Assembly: GCA_030522415.1 (NCBI GenBank)
Contig: CM060125.1
Location: 31,907,669-31,971,668, forward strand
Length of the DNA stretch: 64,000 nucleotides
Source of the DNA: Channallabes apus
Taxonomy: Eukaryota > Chordata > Actinopteri > Siluriformes > Clariidae
Direction: 5' to 3'
The translations under genes and the position numbers were made by a program. The notes below the pieces were generated by a model that saw only the letters and a program-made list of their open reading frames with translations, was not told where the DNA came from and ran no database searches. Shown in pieces: positions 22,083 to 33,074 of this stretch. Position 1 is the stretch's first letter. The number at the start of each line of letters is the position of its first letter.

Positions 22083-22330
22083 AGAGGATCCGGAGAGAGA
22101 GAGGACTCACACACACTCCGGACTCAGGTACGAGCCTCACCGCGCATGCGCAGCCCTGATTAACTCCATCGACCCGTGTACTGAGTGATGTGTGAAGCAC
22201 GCGCAGCAGAAAATGTGAAATCTCACTCTGTTAATCCAACAGGAAGCGTTCATTCAGAACATCCGGTGCGCGCACACACACACACACACACACGGGTGAA
22301 CACGATTTTTAAAACATCTGGTGTTATGTA
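21240..22330 (+). promoter_or_regulatory. CpG-rich candidate promoter and 5'UTR exon of the exchanger gene
   Basis: A block dense in CG dinucleotides (GCGCGC, CGGCGG, CCGGAG repeated) with (CA)n/(GT)n runs, unlike the surrounding A/T-rich repeats. Near its end CACTCCGGACTCAG|GTACGAG forms a good splice donor (exon end 22127, GT at 22128-22129). No long ORF starts here, as expected for the non-coding first exons of SLC8 genes. It is the only such island upstream of the coding exon at 54702. The link to that gene is inference. Confidence 0.5.
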
Positions 22331-22846
22331 ACTTTGCTTTATCTGTTCATTCAACTGCCCCTGCGTATGTGTGTGTGTGTGTGTGTGTGTGAGGTGTACA
22401 TGTTAGTTGTGTGTGTGCGTGAGGTGTGTGTGTGTGAGGTGTGTGTGTGTATACACTTCCATGTTCCTCAAAACTGGGTCTGTGGATCCTCAAGAGTGTC
22501 ATGAAGTTGAAGATAATTTAGATGACAAAACAGAAATTGAGTCCGAGATGCTGCAGGTCCTCCACTCTACACATACTTTTATTATTATCATCATTATTAT
22601 TATTAGTGTTATTATTAGTGTTGTAGAGCTGATAAAAATCTTCATGATCTACACTTAAAGCCCTTTTCATGCTTTTTTTTGAGAACGTAAAGCTTCTTGA
22701 AGCCTTTGTGTGGAACTGTGTGTGTGTGAGATGGAACCTCTGGGTGAAGCTTATAGAACCCTTCAGGATCTGATGGAAAGTATAAACATGCTGTTAGTTC
22801 CTAAGTTCCTGTAGGTGGAAAGTTCAGGAATAAAAACTCAATTGAA

Positions 22847-22890
<44 letters not shown>

Positions 22891-23053
22891 GTGGTGTGTT
22901 TAGAGAGTGTGGTGTTTTATCAGATTGCATTTTCTGGTTCTAAAAGAAATTCGAGCTGTAACCGTGAGAGAGTGTGTGACTGAGGAATGCTGGAGACTCG
23001 TTGCTCTATTTGGATACGGTTCATGTTCACATCAATCTACTCTGATTTACAGC

Positions 23054-23088
<35 letters not shown>

Positions 23089-23377
23089 TAATGAAGAGCT
23101 ACATGGGTTCAGTTCCTTTCTGCCTATATGAGGTACAAGTCGCTGTGCATTTGCGTTGTAGGTTTACGTGCAGGTTAACTCCTCATGTTGTTCTGGAGCG
23201 ACTGTGGAATATCTGTAGAACTAAAAACAAGAGTTTAGAAGGAGGTTTAATTCATTTAGGGTTTTCTGAAATCAACACAGGGTTAAAATGATCCACACAT
23301 ATTTAGATGATTAATTCAGTGGTGTTTAAAGTGTGTGTGTGTGTATTTGTGCACTCATTGGATTGACCAACACTCAG
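22331..23377. other. Non-coding region with GT microsatellites
   Basis: GT runs at about 22370-22391, 22848-22886 and 23054-23080, and an ATT run at 22578-22620. Otherwise unassigned sequence, inferred to be the start of exchanger intron 1. Confidence 0.5.
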
Positions 23378-23530
23378 AATAAAGAGAATAAAGGATAAAG
23401 AGCCTTTCACCGTGAGTTCACATAGTCCCTCAGTGCCGCTCAGGAGCTCAGAGCCACGCCCTGAGCAAACACGGGCCAGAGACCTGCACCACAACCTGCA
23501 CAGGAGCGAGTCGGGGCTTCCTGGAAAAGT
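23378..23530 (+). repeat. Unclassified direct repeat, unit 1
   Basis: About 140 bp that recurs at 24355-24490 in the same orientation. Shared blocks include GTCCCTCAGTGCCGCTC, GAGCTCAGAGCCACGCCCT and ACCTGCACAGGAGCGAGTCG. Not recognised from any known family. Confidence 0.6.
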
Positions 23531-23660
23531 CACGTGTGTGGTGTTGTGTGAGGAGGTAGATGTATACATGGTTCAGGAATGTCTCTCAGAGCCATCTCCA
23601 AACATCTGAGGTGTGTTAGTGACACTGGTGTTCAGTTCATGTCAGGTCTGTGCCTTGGTG

Positions 23661-23865
23661 GTTCCTGGGTTGTTCCTGACCATCAGAACCAGTTTCCTTT
23701 CAGATGAGAAGGACAGATTGGATCATCTTCCAGACCTGGATGAAGTGGCTCTGCCTCCCAGTAACCTGTACATAGAACCACTTCACTCAGGTCTGGAAGA
23801 AGATCCAATCTGTCCTTCTCATCTGAGAGGAAACTGGTTCTGATGGTAAGGAACAACCCAGGAAC
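23661..23865. repeat. Long near-perfect hairpin (88-bp arms)
   Basis: Arms 23661-23748 and 23778-23865 are reverse complements with about 5 mismatches in 88, separated by a 29-base loop. The ends are GTTCCTGGGTTG / CAACCCAGGAAC. It could be a small foldback transposon or a hairpin RNA source. No similar copy was noticed elsewhere in the window. Confidence 0.8.
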
Positions 23866-24354
23866 AAAAACCCAACAGATTTAACTGAACACTACCAGAG
23901 CTCAACACACACTTGTGCATGAAAACCAATAGCCAAATGCCAGGAGGTGTGTGTGTGTGTGTTTAATCAGTTCAAATGATTGATTGAAAGCCCGGGAAAT
24001 GTCGTGCCATTCATGTTCCTGATGAGGGCGTGAAACCTTCTGACTGCAACTGTATCGATCGATAGAGGAAATCTCCAGGGTGTAAGAGTCTGTAAACGTT
24101 GCCCCCTGTGGTACTAACATGTTATGGCATGCAGTGAAACCTTGTGTGTGTTCTCTGTGTGTGTGTGGTCATCAGTTATTCAGCATAAGTTGTAAGACGG
24201 TGTGTAACAGGACAAAGATCCGCTGCGAGTGTGAGACACACCCCACACCCCGCGCTCCTCCCTCCTGGTTTAATATCCACTCTGTGTGCCCTTTTCTCCA
24301 GCCCGGCCAGAATGCAGTAATGTTAGCGCACATGCTAAATCAGTTAGCTAAATA
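23866..24354. other. Non-coding region, no recognised feature
   Basis: Unassigned sequence between the hairpin and the second 140-bp repeat. It has a short (GT)n run near 23947-23962 and a CGATCGAT-type word near 24055; nothing else stands out. Confidence 0.45.
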
Positions 24355-24490
24355 GAAGAATAAAGAGCCTCTCACTGTGAGCTCACACAGTCCCTCAGTG
24401 CCGCTCGGGAGCTCAGAGCCACGCCCTCAAACCCGGGCCAGAGACCTGCACCACAACCTGCACAGGAGCGAGTCGGGGCTTCTTGACGGC
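24355..24490 (+). repeat. Unclassified direct repeat, unit 2
   Basis: Second copy of the repeat at 23378-23530, about 977 bp downstream, with several substitutions and a small length difference around the CCCTCAAACCCGGGCC segment. Confidence 0.6.
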
Positions 24491-24589
24491 AAGAAACGAC
24501 CAAGAATCGGCGCACAGGTGCTGTTCTGTGGTGTGTCTCATGCAGCGCTGGAGTTTATTAAAAATGTTATAAATAATAATATAATAATT

Positions 24590-24869
24590 CATTCATTCAT
24601 TTTCTGTACCGCTTTATCCTTATATACAGGGTCGCGGGGGCCTGGAGCCTATCCCAGGAAACTTAGGGCACAAGGCGGGGTACACCCTGGACACCCTGCA
24701 CATACACACACTCATTCACACACTACGGGCAATTTGGAATGTCAATTAACCTAACCTACATGTCTTTGGATTGTGGGAGGAAACCGGAGTACCCGGAGGA
24801 AACCCACCAAGCACGGGGAGAACATGCAAACTCCATGCACACAGAGACGGAAATGCACCACCGCGCCGC
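24590..24869 (-). mobile_element. DANA/Mermaid-type SINE with shortened head
   Basis: Minus-strand copy lacking most of the tRNA-like region: after CACAGAGACGG it jumps to the ACCACCGCGCCGCC end. Flanked by A/T-rich repeats that look like a target duplication of about 13 bp, but the phase is ambiguous. It lies head-to-head with the next SINE. Confidence 0.75.
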
Positions 24870-24905
24870 CTATAATATAATAATAATAGAAATAAATATT
24901 TTCAT

Positions 24906-25275
24906 GCGGCGCGGTGGTGTAGTGGTTAGCACTGTCGCCTTGCACCTCCAGGGTCTGGGTTCGATTCCCCGGCCAGGCTCGATTCCCGTCTCTGTGTGCA
25001 TGGAGTTTGCATGTTCTCCCCGTGCTTGGTGGGTTTCCTCCGGGTACTCCGGTTTCCTCCCACAGTCCAAAGACATGCAGGTTAGGCTAATTGGCGTTCC
25101 TAAATTGCCCGTAGTGTGTGATTGGGTGTGTGAGTGTGTGAGTGTGTGTGCCCTGCGATGGATTGGCACCCTGTCCAGGGTGTACCCTGCCTAGTGCCCG
25201 AAGTCTCCTGGGATAGGCTCCAGGTCCCCTGCGACTCTGAACACAGGATTAAGCGGTATAGAAAATGAATGAATG
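24906..25275 (+). mobile_element. DANA/Mermaid-type SINE, full length
   Basis: tRNA-like head GGTGTAGTGGTTAGCACTGT with B box GGTTCGATTCCC, conserved body, and a GAATGAATGA tail. The 11-bp target-site duplication aatattttcat is at 24895-24905 and 25276-25286. Confidence 0.9.
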
Positions 25276-25286
25276 AATATTTTCAT

Positions 25287-25542
25287 AAACCATTTCAGTA
25301 GTTACTAGTTTATTATTTTAGTAGTTAGTTAATTTTATAAAAATGATTTGTCAAACACTGATGTGTGGAGGTCCTGTTTGCGATTGGCTGATCATCTTTA
25401 ACTTAAGCTCCGCCCATTATAAGCCACAACCTCCTTTAGTGCTGTGTGACAGAGTGACATCGCAGATGAGTGTGTGACAATGTTTCTCCAGTTCTGATCA
25501 GAGATTTCAGGGTAACTGTTTACACGGATGCTGATCCAGTAC

Positions 25543-25584
<42 letters not shown>

Positions 25585-26008
25585 CAAGCTACAACTTTAC
25601 TGATGTGCGAAAAGTGGAAATCTGCCACAAATGTAACGGAAAAAGAGGAACTTGTCCAACTTTACAGCAGGGTTCCCATCAGGCTTCATTCCCGCCTTCC
25701 ACATTACGATTGGTTACAGGAATTCAGCCCTGTCTGTGATTGGTTAGACGCTTTACTGTGTATAAAATATGAGCAAATCAGAACTCCTTCTTCACACAGC
25801 GGGTGAGACTAAGGACAGAAGGGAGAGAGTTTCAGGCCGGATCGGGTTCGACTGTTCCCATTGAGGGGGGGTCACATGATGCAGCTTTATTTCCATTTTA
25901 AGTGAAATACTGGGGTCCATGTAAACGCAATTACTGATTACTGCAGGGGCTCGGCTTCAGACATGCCTGGGTAGAAGTGGGATCGATTTCTGTACAGCTG
26001 ACACCTCA

Positions 26009-26065
<57 letters not shown>

Positions 26066-26394
26066 ATGTTTACAACCCTCTCAAGTATCAGGATTCTGTA
26101 AATAGTCTGCTGTATCAGGGGCTCAGGCGGCTCCTCACTCACGACTCCAAAAACGCTTAAGCGGCAGATGGTGGCCATTACAGCATGCCTCGTACACCTG
26201 TTATAGACGTGCACTCGCACAACTGTCACCTGGTGCAAAGTTCACTACAGCCAAAAACACCGGCACAAGCCTTTCAGTGACGTTTGCTCAGGTAAGGTGA
26301 ACAAAGAGCCTCTACTGCACCTGAAGTGCGCGCACGCATACACACACACACTCTGCTCACAGTCAGACTGTTTATAAGATATCAGTGTTAATTA
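25287..26394. other. Non-coding region with two microsatellites
   Basis: (GT)n at about 25545-25581 and (CA)n at about 26012-26061. No coding or repeat similarity recognised in the rest. Confidence 0.5.
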
Positions 26395-26399
26395 CTAAT

Positions 26400-26778
26400 T
26401 GTCATGCACACTCAATCTGCAACCGGCACAAGGACCCGGAAGTAATGCGGTTGCCAACCAGGAAGTATAAGAGGAGTAAACAAGCCACAGTACAGCGCTC
26501 AGTCATTGAGTTCTTGGCCCATGTCGGATCAGATCACCTATCTACCATTTCGTGAGTACTCACTTTCTTGGGTCTACTTTCTGATTAGAGTGTGTGTTTA
26601 TAGGACGCGAGTTAAATTTGTGTTTTTCCCTTGCTCCGCTTATGTGAGAGTCCTTAGACCAAATTGCGTGGCTATCCTGCCTACTCGCTTGCTTCCGCGT
26701 TTGGGTTTACCATCCACGCTACAAAGGGCTAACCGCTAAGTGTGCTAATTCTTCTGATCATCCGGTTAGTTCGTGACA
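26400..26778 (+). repeat. Gypsy-2 5' LTR
   Basis: 379 bp, TGTCATGCAC...TTCGTGACA. It retains about 30 bp (around 26475-26505) that are deleted in the 3' LTR. Confidence 0.88.
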
Positions 26779-27040
26779 GAATGACTGAGCCGCAAGCGGT
26801 AAACCCAGCGGATTATGCGCATCTTGCGACGTGGTAGATCGGCACGCTGAGTTAATCAACCGGCTAGACGGAGAGCTCGCTACTCTTCGCCGGAACGTCC
26901 AAGACGTCGTGGCCTTGCGCCGTGAGGTGGCGGAGCTTGGCGGGAGAATGCGGATCTTCGCGAGGACGTTGCTAGCGCGGCTAACCGGCCTCCCGTCGCG
27001 GCGGTCGCACTTCCGTCCCCTCCCCCTCCCTCCTCTGATG
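26779..27040 (+). pseudogene. Gypsy-2 gag N-terminal remnant
   Basis: An ATG just after the LTR begins MTEPQAVNPADYAHL, then a TAG at about 26834 interrupts, and the frame continues as DRHAELINRLDGELATLR with heptad-like leucines (a coiled coil). It ends at the L2 insertion. This matches the usual start of chromovirus gag proteins in fish. Confidence 0.7.
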
Positions 27041-29805
27041 TTTTCAATTCAATTCAGTTTTATTTGTATAGTTCTTTTAACAATTGACATTGTCTCAAAA
27101 CAGCTTTACACAATCAAAAGAACTATTTAAATTTGTGTGGAATGTGAATGTGTATGAATCAAAATGTTCAGATAGTCCCTGGTGAGCAAGCCCGAGGGCG
27201 ACAGTGGCAAGGAAAAACTCCCTGAGATGGTAATAGGAAGAAACCTTGAGAGGAACCAGACTCAACAGGGAACCCATCCTCATCTGGGTGAAACAGAAAG
27301 CAGGAAATGAACTGCATTTATACAGTGTTAAGTGTTAGGTTCAGCTATAATAGTTGATGTTAATTGATGTTATAATAGTTGATGTAAAATGGAGTCCAGT
27401 AGTTATTGGAGACTCAGATAGACTTGTAGAAAGTTCCAGTCCTGAACTATCGAATTGTCAAGTCCTCAGAGAAACAGCTGACAACACTAGTCGAGGCCAG
27501 AACCATCTTCTAAGTAGACAGAATCATCCCCAGACACCAGACGCATCCTAAAGAGACACACGGGGCATCCATGCGATGAGACCTCCAACCAGAAACGGGG
27601 CACCAGGATGGATCAGACAGGTCCGGAGGGCAGAGGGAGTGTGGATCACTGGCAGCTCAGGAACCACATGTGTAGCTCGACAGAGAGAGAGAGAGAGAGA
27701 AAGAGTGAAAGGGGGAGACAGGGGGAGAGAGGAAAGAGAAAGAGGGGGAGGAAGAGAAGAGGAGGAGAGATTGCAATTAGGTATGGTCACAGTCACAATG
27801 TCTAATGTGAATGTATATTTACTGTAGAGTGCAAGCAGGGACTCCGGCAGGACTAACTATGACAGCATAACTAAAAGGGAGAGCCAGAAGGAAACACAAA
27901 CAAGAGGGCTCCCTGAGATGTAAAGCAAACAATCACCTCACCGTCAACAAACCTGAGTGATCAAATGAGTGTGAGGAAGACAGCATCTAAACATACCAGT
28001 TCACCATAATACTCTACGTCCATGAGTCCCCCAGATCTGCTCCTTTACCTTATGGCAAATCTATTTATAAAAATGCTTGGCTAAATAAATAGGTTTTGAG
28101 CCTAGACTTAAACACTGAGACTGTGTCTGAGTCCCGAACACTATTTGGAAGACTATTCCATAATTTTGGGGCTTTGTAAGAAAAAGCTCTGCCCCCAGCT
28201 GTAGTTTTCATAATACGCGGTACTGACAAGCAGCCTGCATCCTTTGACCGAAGTAGGCGTGGCGGATCGTAAGACACTAGCAGTTCGCTCAGATACTGCG
28301 GCGCGAGACCATTTAATGCTTTATATGTCAAGAGTAGTATTTTAAAATCAATGCGAAATTTCACAGGGAGCCAATGTAGTGAAGATAGGATAGGGGTGAT
28401 GTGCTCATATCTTCTGGTTCTAGTGAGGATTCTCGCTGCTGCATTCTGGACTAGCTGAAGCTTGTTTATGCACCTAACTGAACAACCAGACAGTAAAGCA
28501 TTACAATAGTCCAACCTAGAAGTGATAAAAGCATGAACTAGTTTTTCTGCATCGTTTACCGACAATATATTTCTTATCTTGGCAATATTTCTGAGGTGAA
28601 AGAATGCTATCCTGGTGATATTATCTACATGAGCTTCAAATGAAAGGCTGGAATCTATAATCACACCAAGGTCTTTTACTGTTGCACTTGATGGAACAGA
28701 AAGGCCATCTAAAGTTATGGTGTGATCTAAGATTTTACTTCTAGCTGTATGCGGTCCTATGACTAGAACTTCTGTCTTATCCGGATTAAGCAGAAGGAAG
28801 TTAATTAGCATCCAATTTCCTGCACACATTGCTCAACTTTAGTAAGATGGTTTTTCTCATCAGGTTTTGTTGAGACGTATAGCTGTGTGTCGTCAGCATA
28901 ACAATGAAAACTAATACCATGCTTACGGATTATGTTGCCCAGAGGAAGCATGTAAAGGGAAAAAAGCAGTGGGCCTAAAACTGAACCCTGCGGAACGCCA
29001 AACTCCACTAGAGAATATGCAGAATAATCACCATTTAAGTCTACATACTGATAACGATCGGTCAAATAGGATCTGAGCCAGGAGAGGGCTGTACCCTTAA
29101 TTCCTACTACATTTTCTAATCTGTAAAGAAGAATGGCATGATCAATGGTGTCAAAAGCTGCACTGAGGTCGAGTAATACAAGCATAGTTACACAACCCTG
29201 ATCAGAGGCCAATAGGAGGTCATTTACTACTTTAACGAGTGCTGTTTCTGTGCTGTGATGAGGCCTAAATCCTGACTGATGCAGTATGCCATTTCTACGT
29301 AGATATGAGCATAGCTGCTCTGCTACTATCTTTTCCAGAATCTTAGAGATATAGGGGAGGTTTGATATTGGCCTGTAATTGGACAGCTGACATGGGTCGA
29401 GGTCAGGTTTCTTAATTATTGGTTTGATAACTGCTATTTTAAAAGATTTTGGAACATAACCAATGCTGAGTGAGGAATTAATTATTCTCAACAGCAGTTC
29501 TGTTATTACTGGTACTATCTGTTTAAGAAAATGTGTCGGTATGGGATCTAATATACAGGTTGATGAACTTGCAGAAGAGAAGAGTGAAATTAGTTCATTC
29601 TCTTCAAGGGGAGTAAAGTATTCTAGGTTTGAATCTGACATGGCTAGGTTAACATCTGTATCAATTACATTGTTCGGTTTCAAAGCCTCAATTTTATGCC
29701 TGATATTTACAATTTTATTATTAAAAAAGTTCATGAAGTCCTCGCTATTGCATGATGTTGTTGTGGAGATTTCTGTAGTGGTCTTATTTCTGGTTAATTT
29801 GGCTA
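27041..29805 (-). mobile_element. L2 LINE copy B, 5'-truncated, inside Gypsy-2
   Basis: On the minus strand: the ORF2 C-terminal two thirds (29805 down to 28065) and a complete 3'UTR ending in the TTGAATTGAA tail at 27041. It inserted into Gypsy-2, since gag sequence lies on its left and protease sequence on its right. A clear target duplication is not seen, and the Gypsy sequence between gag and protease is missing, so a deletion accompanied or followed the insertion. Confidence 0.85.
28065..29734 (-). pseudogene. L2 copy B ORF2 (reverse transcriptase), one frameshift
   Basis: Two overlapping frames, 29734-28805 (309 codons: linker, [39 protein letters not shown]) and 28829-28065 (254 codons: thumb and C-terminal domain ending [13 protein letters not shown]). 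Relative to copy A, 7 bases are missing near 28825 (CAGGAAATTGG versus CAGGACATAAGAAATTGG), which alone breaks the frame. Otherwise long and clean, so this copy is young. Confidence 0.88.
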
Positions 29806-30045
29806 CAGATTACAGATTACATCTGTCGACGGTCGCCCCCTCTCCTCCAGTCCCATCACCACTCAAACCCAACCCATCACTCTCATAATCAACCAACACC
29901 AAGAACAAGTCCGGTTTCACCTCACCTCCATTTCATCTCCTCCCATCATCCTCGGGCACCCGTGGTTACTTCAGCATGACCCTCTCATATCCTGGACACA
30001 GAACCGGATCTTACAGTGGGGGCCGACCTGCAACGAACTCGACGA
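29806..30045 (+). pseudogene. Gypsy-2 protease-region remnant
   Basis: One frame reads IILGHPWLLQHDPLISW, typical of the end of fish Gypsy aspartic proteases just before RT. The active-site region is missing, and the frame is cut where the inverted LTR fragment begins at 30046. Confidence 0.65.
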
Positions 30046-30089
30046 AATTTAACCCGCGTCCTATAAACACACACTCTAATCAGAAAGTA

Positions 30090-30795
30090 TGTAGCACAGC
30101 CACACAAAAGGGGCGTTTTCATACGCAGGGAATTGGTTGTGGAGCTAATGTTGCTCACCTGTGGCCGAAGGCGTGCCCTAGCGGTTTCTTTTTCCCCATT
30201 GACAGTGGTTTGGTCACCGGGCAAGCTCCCACGCGCATGCGCGATCGCGCTGCGAGGGACCCGGATGAGAACTGATCACGTGATCCGGCATAAAGCCGGA
30301 ACCGGCAAGGAAGCCAGGACGGAGAGATGAAGACAGCGCGCTGCATGTGTTTGGAAGCTGAGCGACTGCTTGTGGATTATACTTTGATAATTTCATTCAG
30401 TACCCAGCTCATTCCGTTTATCGATCTCCCAGACCTACCATCGTCATTTGGTGAGATCGATCCATCTCTCCAACTTCACCATTTCACTCCTATTGCCGTT
30501 TTTCAGACACTGGACTATCATACACACACACACACACACCCGCATACATCGCACACACACTTTTTTCTATTTGTATATATTTTGTATATATTGGTTTGTG
30601 GTGCACCGTGTTTGTTTATTTATCTGTCTGTCTTGTTTAATACACTTGGTTTAATTTATTATAATTGTTTTGTGTCGCGTCGTGTTTTGTCCAGCTGCGG
30701 TTGCGCAATACCGGAAGTGTTGTATTCGAGCCCCTGTTTAGATTCCCGAAACCGTTTTTTTGTAACCAAGCGGTTGATAAAATCCAAGCGTTACA
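30090..30795 (+). repeat. Gypsy-4 5' LTR
   Basis: 706 bp with a short CA-rich run (about 30521-30560) and A/T-rich TATATATTTTGTATATA-like promoter sequence. The open frame of the internal gene extends backward through it to an ATG at 30327, with no stop between. Confidence 0.88.
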
Positions 30796-30854
30796 TAGTG
30801 GTGGCCCGTACGCACGGGGAATCTGTATTTAGGGATATTTTCCGGTTTTGTGTG

Positions 30855-33074
30855 ATGTGGCTGAACAAAATGGATGCTAATGCTAACATCGCTAATGCTA
30901 GTGCTAATGCTAAGGCTAATGCTAGTAGTGCTGCTAAGGCCGACTGTGTAGTGCATAATAACATGCCGGTAGAAGTAGAGGATGCATTTAATACACGCAG
31001 TAACCCTACAACTAAATTATCTGCATTGATTAATTCTTTATATATATCAGATAGCCATGATAATGACAATAATGAAAATGGTGATTTTATTGTTCATGGG
31101 TCTGATATTGGGGTAGTGCACACATTACGTACGGAACTTAATCAATGCAAGATGGACGTGGGGGCGCTTACTGATAAAGTGAGCTCCATGGAGCAGGATT
31201 ATAGACAATCCAAAGACAGCAGTCTCAACCGGGAAATCAGTTTTCGTGACGCAGTGGACGCGAGCTTGGAAGGGCTGCAGCGCTACTGCCAGGAGGCTCT
31301 CGAAAAAATGGAGAGAGCCATCGTTGACTGTTTTCTGCGACGGGACGTCATCTGGGAAAACCGGATGAAGAGACTGCGTCTCACTAGTACGCCCACCACA
31401 CACAGGTTACAGGCCTGCACCCCTGCATCCCCTCCATCTCCTGCACCACATCGGCCCAGCACTCCAACCACTACAGCGACGGCCAAGGTGAAGCTACCAA
31501 GCACTCATGCCATCGCCGACGTTCCTCCTGGTGTTCCAGCACACTCCTCGGCACTGCTCTCCTCCCCACTTTCTTCTTCTTCTTCTCTGCATGCTCATCC
31601 ATCCATCTGCGTGGAGTTTCCAGCCTTCTGTGACGCGTCAGAGACAGCGGAGGTATGGAACTTCATAGAGCAAGCAGAGAAGTACTTGGAGATCAGACCC
31701 CTGACCCGACCAGAGCTACTGGGAACCCTCGGCTCAGTTCTCCGAGGGCCAGCTCTCAGTTGGTGGAAGACGGAGAAGGGCAAGGTAAAGGACTGGCAGT
31801 CTTTTAAACAGGCGTTCATGGCAGCGTTCATACTGGACGACGACCTCGACGAAGAGGAAGACAACCTGAAGTCTCCGGTACAGCAGCCAACGCAACGCCA
31901 GGGAGACTACGCCGATGACCACCCCGCCCTCTGTCTCATGGGAAAACCTGATATCTCAGAGGAAGAACTAGTGGGGCGAACCCAGGAGAACATCATCACG
32001 AGAGTGGCGTTAAGAGGAGCGGTGAGCACCGTGGAAAAGCAGGTGGAGAGAGGCGCTAGGGGAGAGAAAGACGGCGTGGACCGCTTTATTACGGGCTCAG
32101 ATGCCATACCCCGAGCACCCCCGCCGCTGAATGGAGCTGACACCCCACGTCTACCCACCACGTCCACTAAAGAGGCCTCCAGCTTTCCGAGCGACCTGAG
32201 CGAGATCATCAAAGCCCAACAGAAGGACCCTATGGTTTTAAAGCTGCTCTCCAACGACCATCCAAGGAGCATACCAGATCAGAGGGTCACCTTCGAACGT
32301 CATCAGGGCATGTTATATCGCCGGGTACCGGTAAAGAAAGGAGAGAAATTTCAGCTCGTTGTTCCCCAGTCTCTAATAAAGAGTTTCCTTCAATACTATC
32401 ATGACAATCCATTGGGAGGACACTGGGGACAACTGAAAACCCTGTTGAGGTTATTAGAGGTGGCGTGGTGGCCGACGGTGCGGAAAGACGTCTGGCAATA
32501 CACCAAATCTTGCAGCATGTGCCACCGACACAAGACAGGACATCCGTCATCACCCCGACAAAGACTTATCCAGGAGGAGGTGCAACAAAGAGCACAACAC
32601 CTAGAAGCCACACAAGCCAGATATCACAATACCCGGAGGAAAGCAGCGCACTTTCAACCGGGAGAACTGGTGTGGAGAAAAGCTCAACCACACTCCTCCA
32701 CAACAAGAGATTCTGCAAGGCGAGTGCCCCAGTGGGAGGGTCCAGCAGAGGTAAAACACAGAAAAAGACCGAAAAAATACACAAGGTCTTGGGGCTACCC
32801 ACAAAAAGCCGAGGATTATAGTGTGGCGAATTTAAAGTGCTTGTGCGGACATTCTCCTCAGACGCCGGAGGCTTGGGGGGGGGGTCTATGTAGCACAGCC
32901 ACACAAAAGGGGCGTTTTCATACGCAGGGAATTGGTTGTGGAGCTAATGTTGCTCACCTGTGGCCGAAGGCGTGCCCTAGCGGTTTCTTTTTCCCCATTG
33001 ACAGTGGTTTGGTCACCGGGCAAGCTCCCACGCGCATGCGCGATCGCGCTGCGAGGGACCCGGATGAGAACTGA
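30855..33074 (+). CDS. gag-integrase fusion protein of Gypsy-4
   Basis: 739 codons from the first ATG after the LTR (another at 30870; an in-frame ATG at 30327 inside the LTR would give 915). Order: an Asn/Ala repeat tract (about residues 6-32), coiled-coil-like segments (about 95-170), a Pro/Thr-rich linker, then gag capsid homology (VEFPAFCDASETAEVWNF...GPALSWW). It then passes directly to the integrase N-terminal zinc finger (H...HDNPLGGHWG...CSMCHRHK) and an integrase C-terminal GPY-type region (FQPGELVWR). Protease, RT, RNase H and the DDE core are absent and no frameshift marks the joins. The frame crosses the polypurine tract and ends inside the 3' LTR. Function is unknown; a packaging or structural role is plausible inference. 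Confidence 0.78.
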   Translation: MWLNKMDANANIANASANAKANASSAAKADCVVHNNMPVEVEDAFNTRSNPTTKLSALINSLYISDSHDNDNNENGDFIVHGSDIGVVHTLRTELNQCKMDVGALTDKVSSMEQDYRQSKDSSLNREISFRDAVDASLEGLQRYCQEALEKMERAIVDCFLRRDVIWENRMKRLRLTSTPTTHRLQACTPASPPSPAPHRPSTPTTTATAKVKLPSTHAIADVPPGVPAHSSALLSSPLSSSSSLHAHPSICVEFPAFCDASETAEVWNFIEQAEKYLEIRPLTRPELLGTLGSVLRGPALSWWKTEKGKVKDWQSFKQAFMAAFILDDDLDEEEDNLKSPVQQPTQRQGDYADDHPALCLMGKPDISEEELVGRTQENIITRVALRGAVSTVEKQVERGARGEKDGVDRFITGSDAIPRAPPPLNGADTPRLPTTSTKEASSFPSDLSEIIKAQQKDPMVLKLLSNDHPRSIPDQRVTFERHQGMLYRRVPVKKGEKFQLVVPQSLIKSFLQYYHDNPLGGHWGQLKTLLRLLEVAWWPTVRKDVWQYTKSCSMCHRHKTGHPSSPRQRLIQEEVQQRAQHLEATQARYHNTRRKAAHFQPGELVWRKAQPHSSTTRDSARRVPQWEGPAEVKHRKRPKKYTRSWGYPQKAEDYSVANLKCLCGHSPQTPEAWGGGLCSTATQKGRFHTQGIGCGANVAHLWPKACPSGFFFPIDSGLVTGQAPTRMRDRAARDPDEN

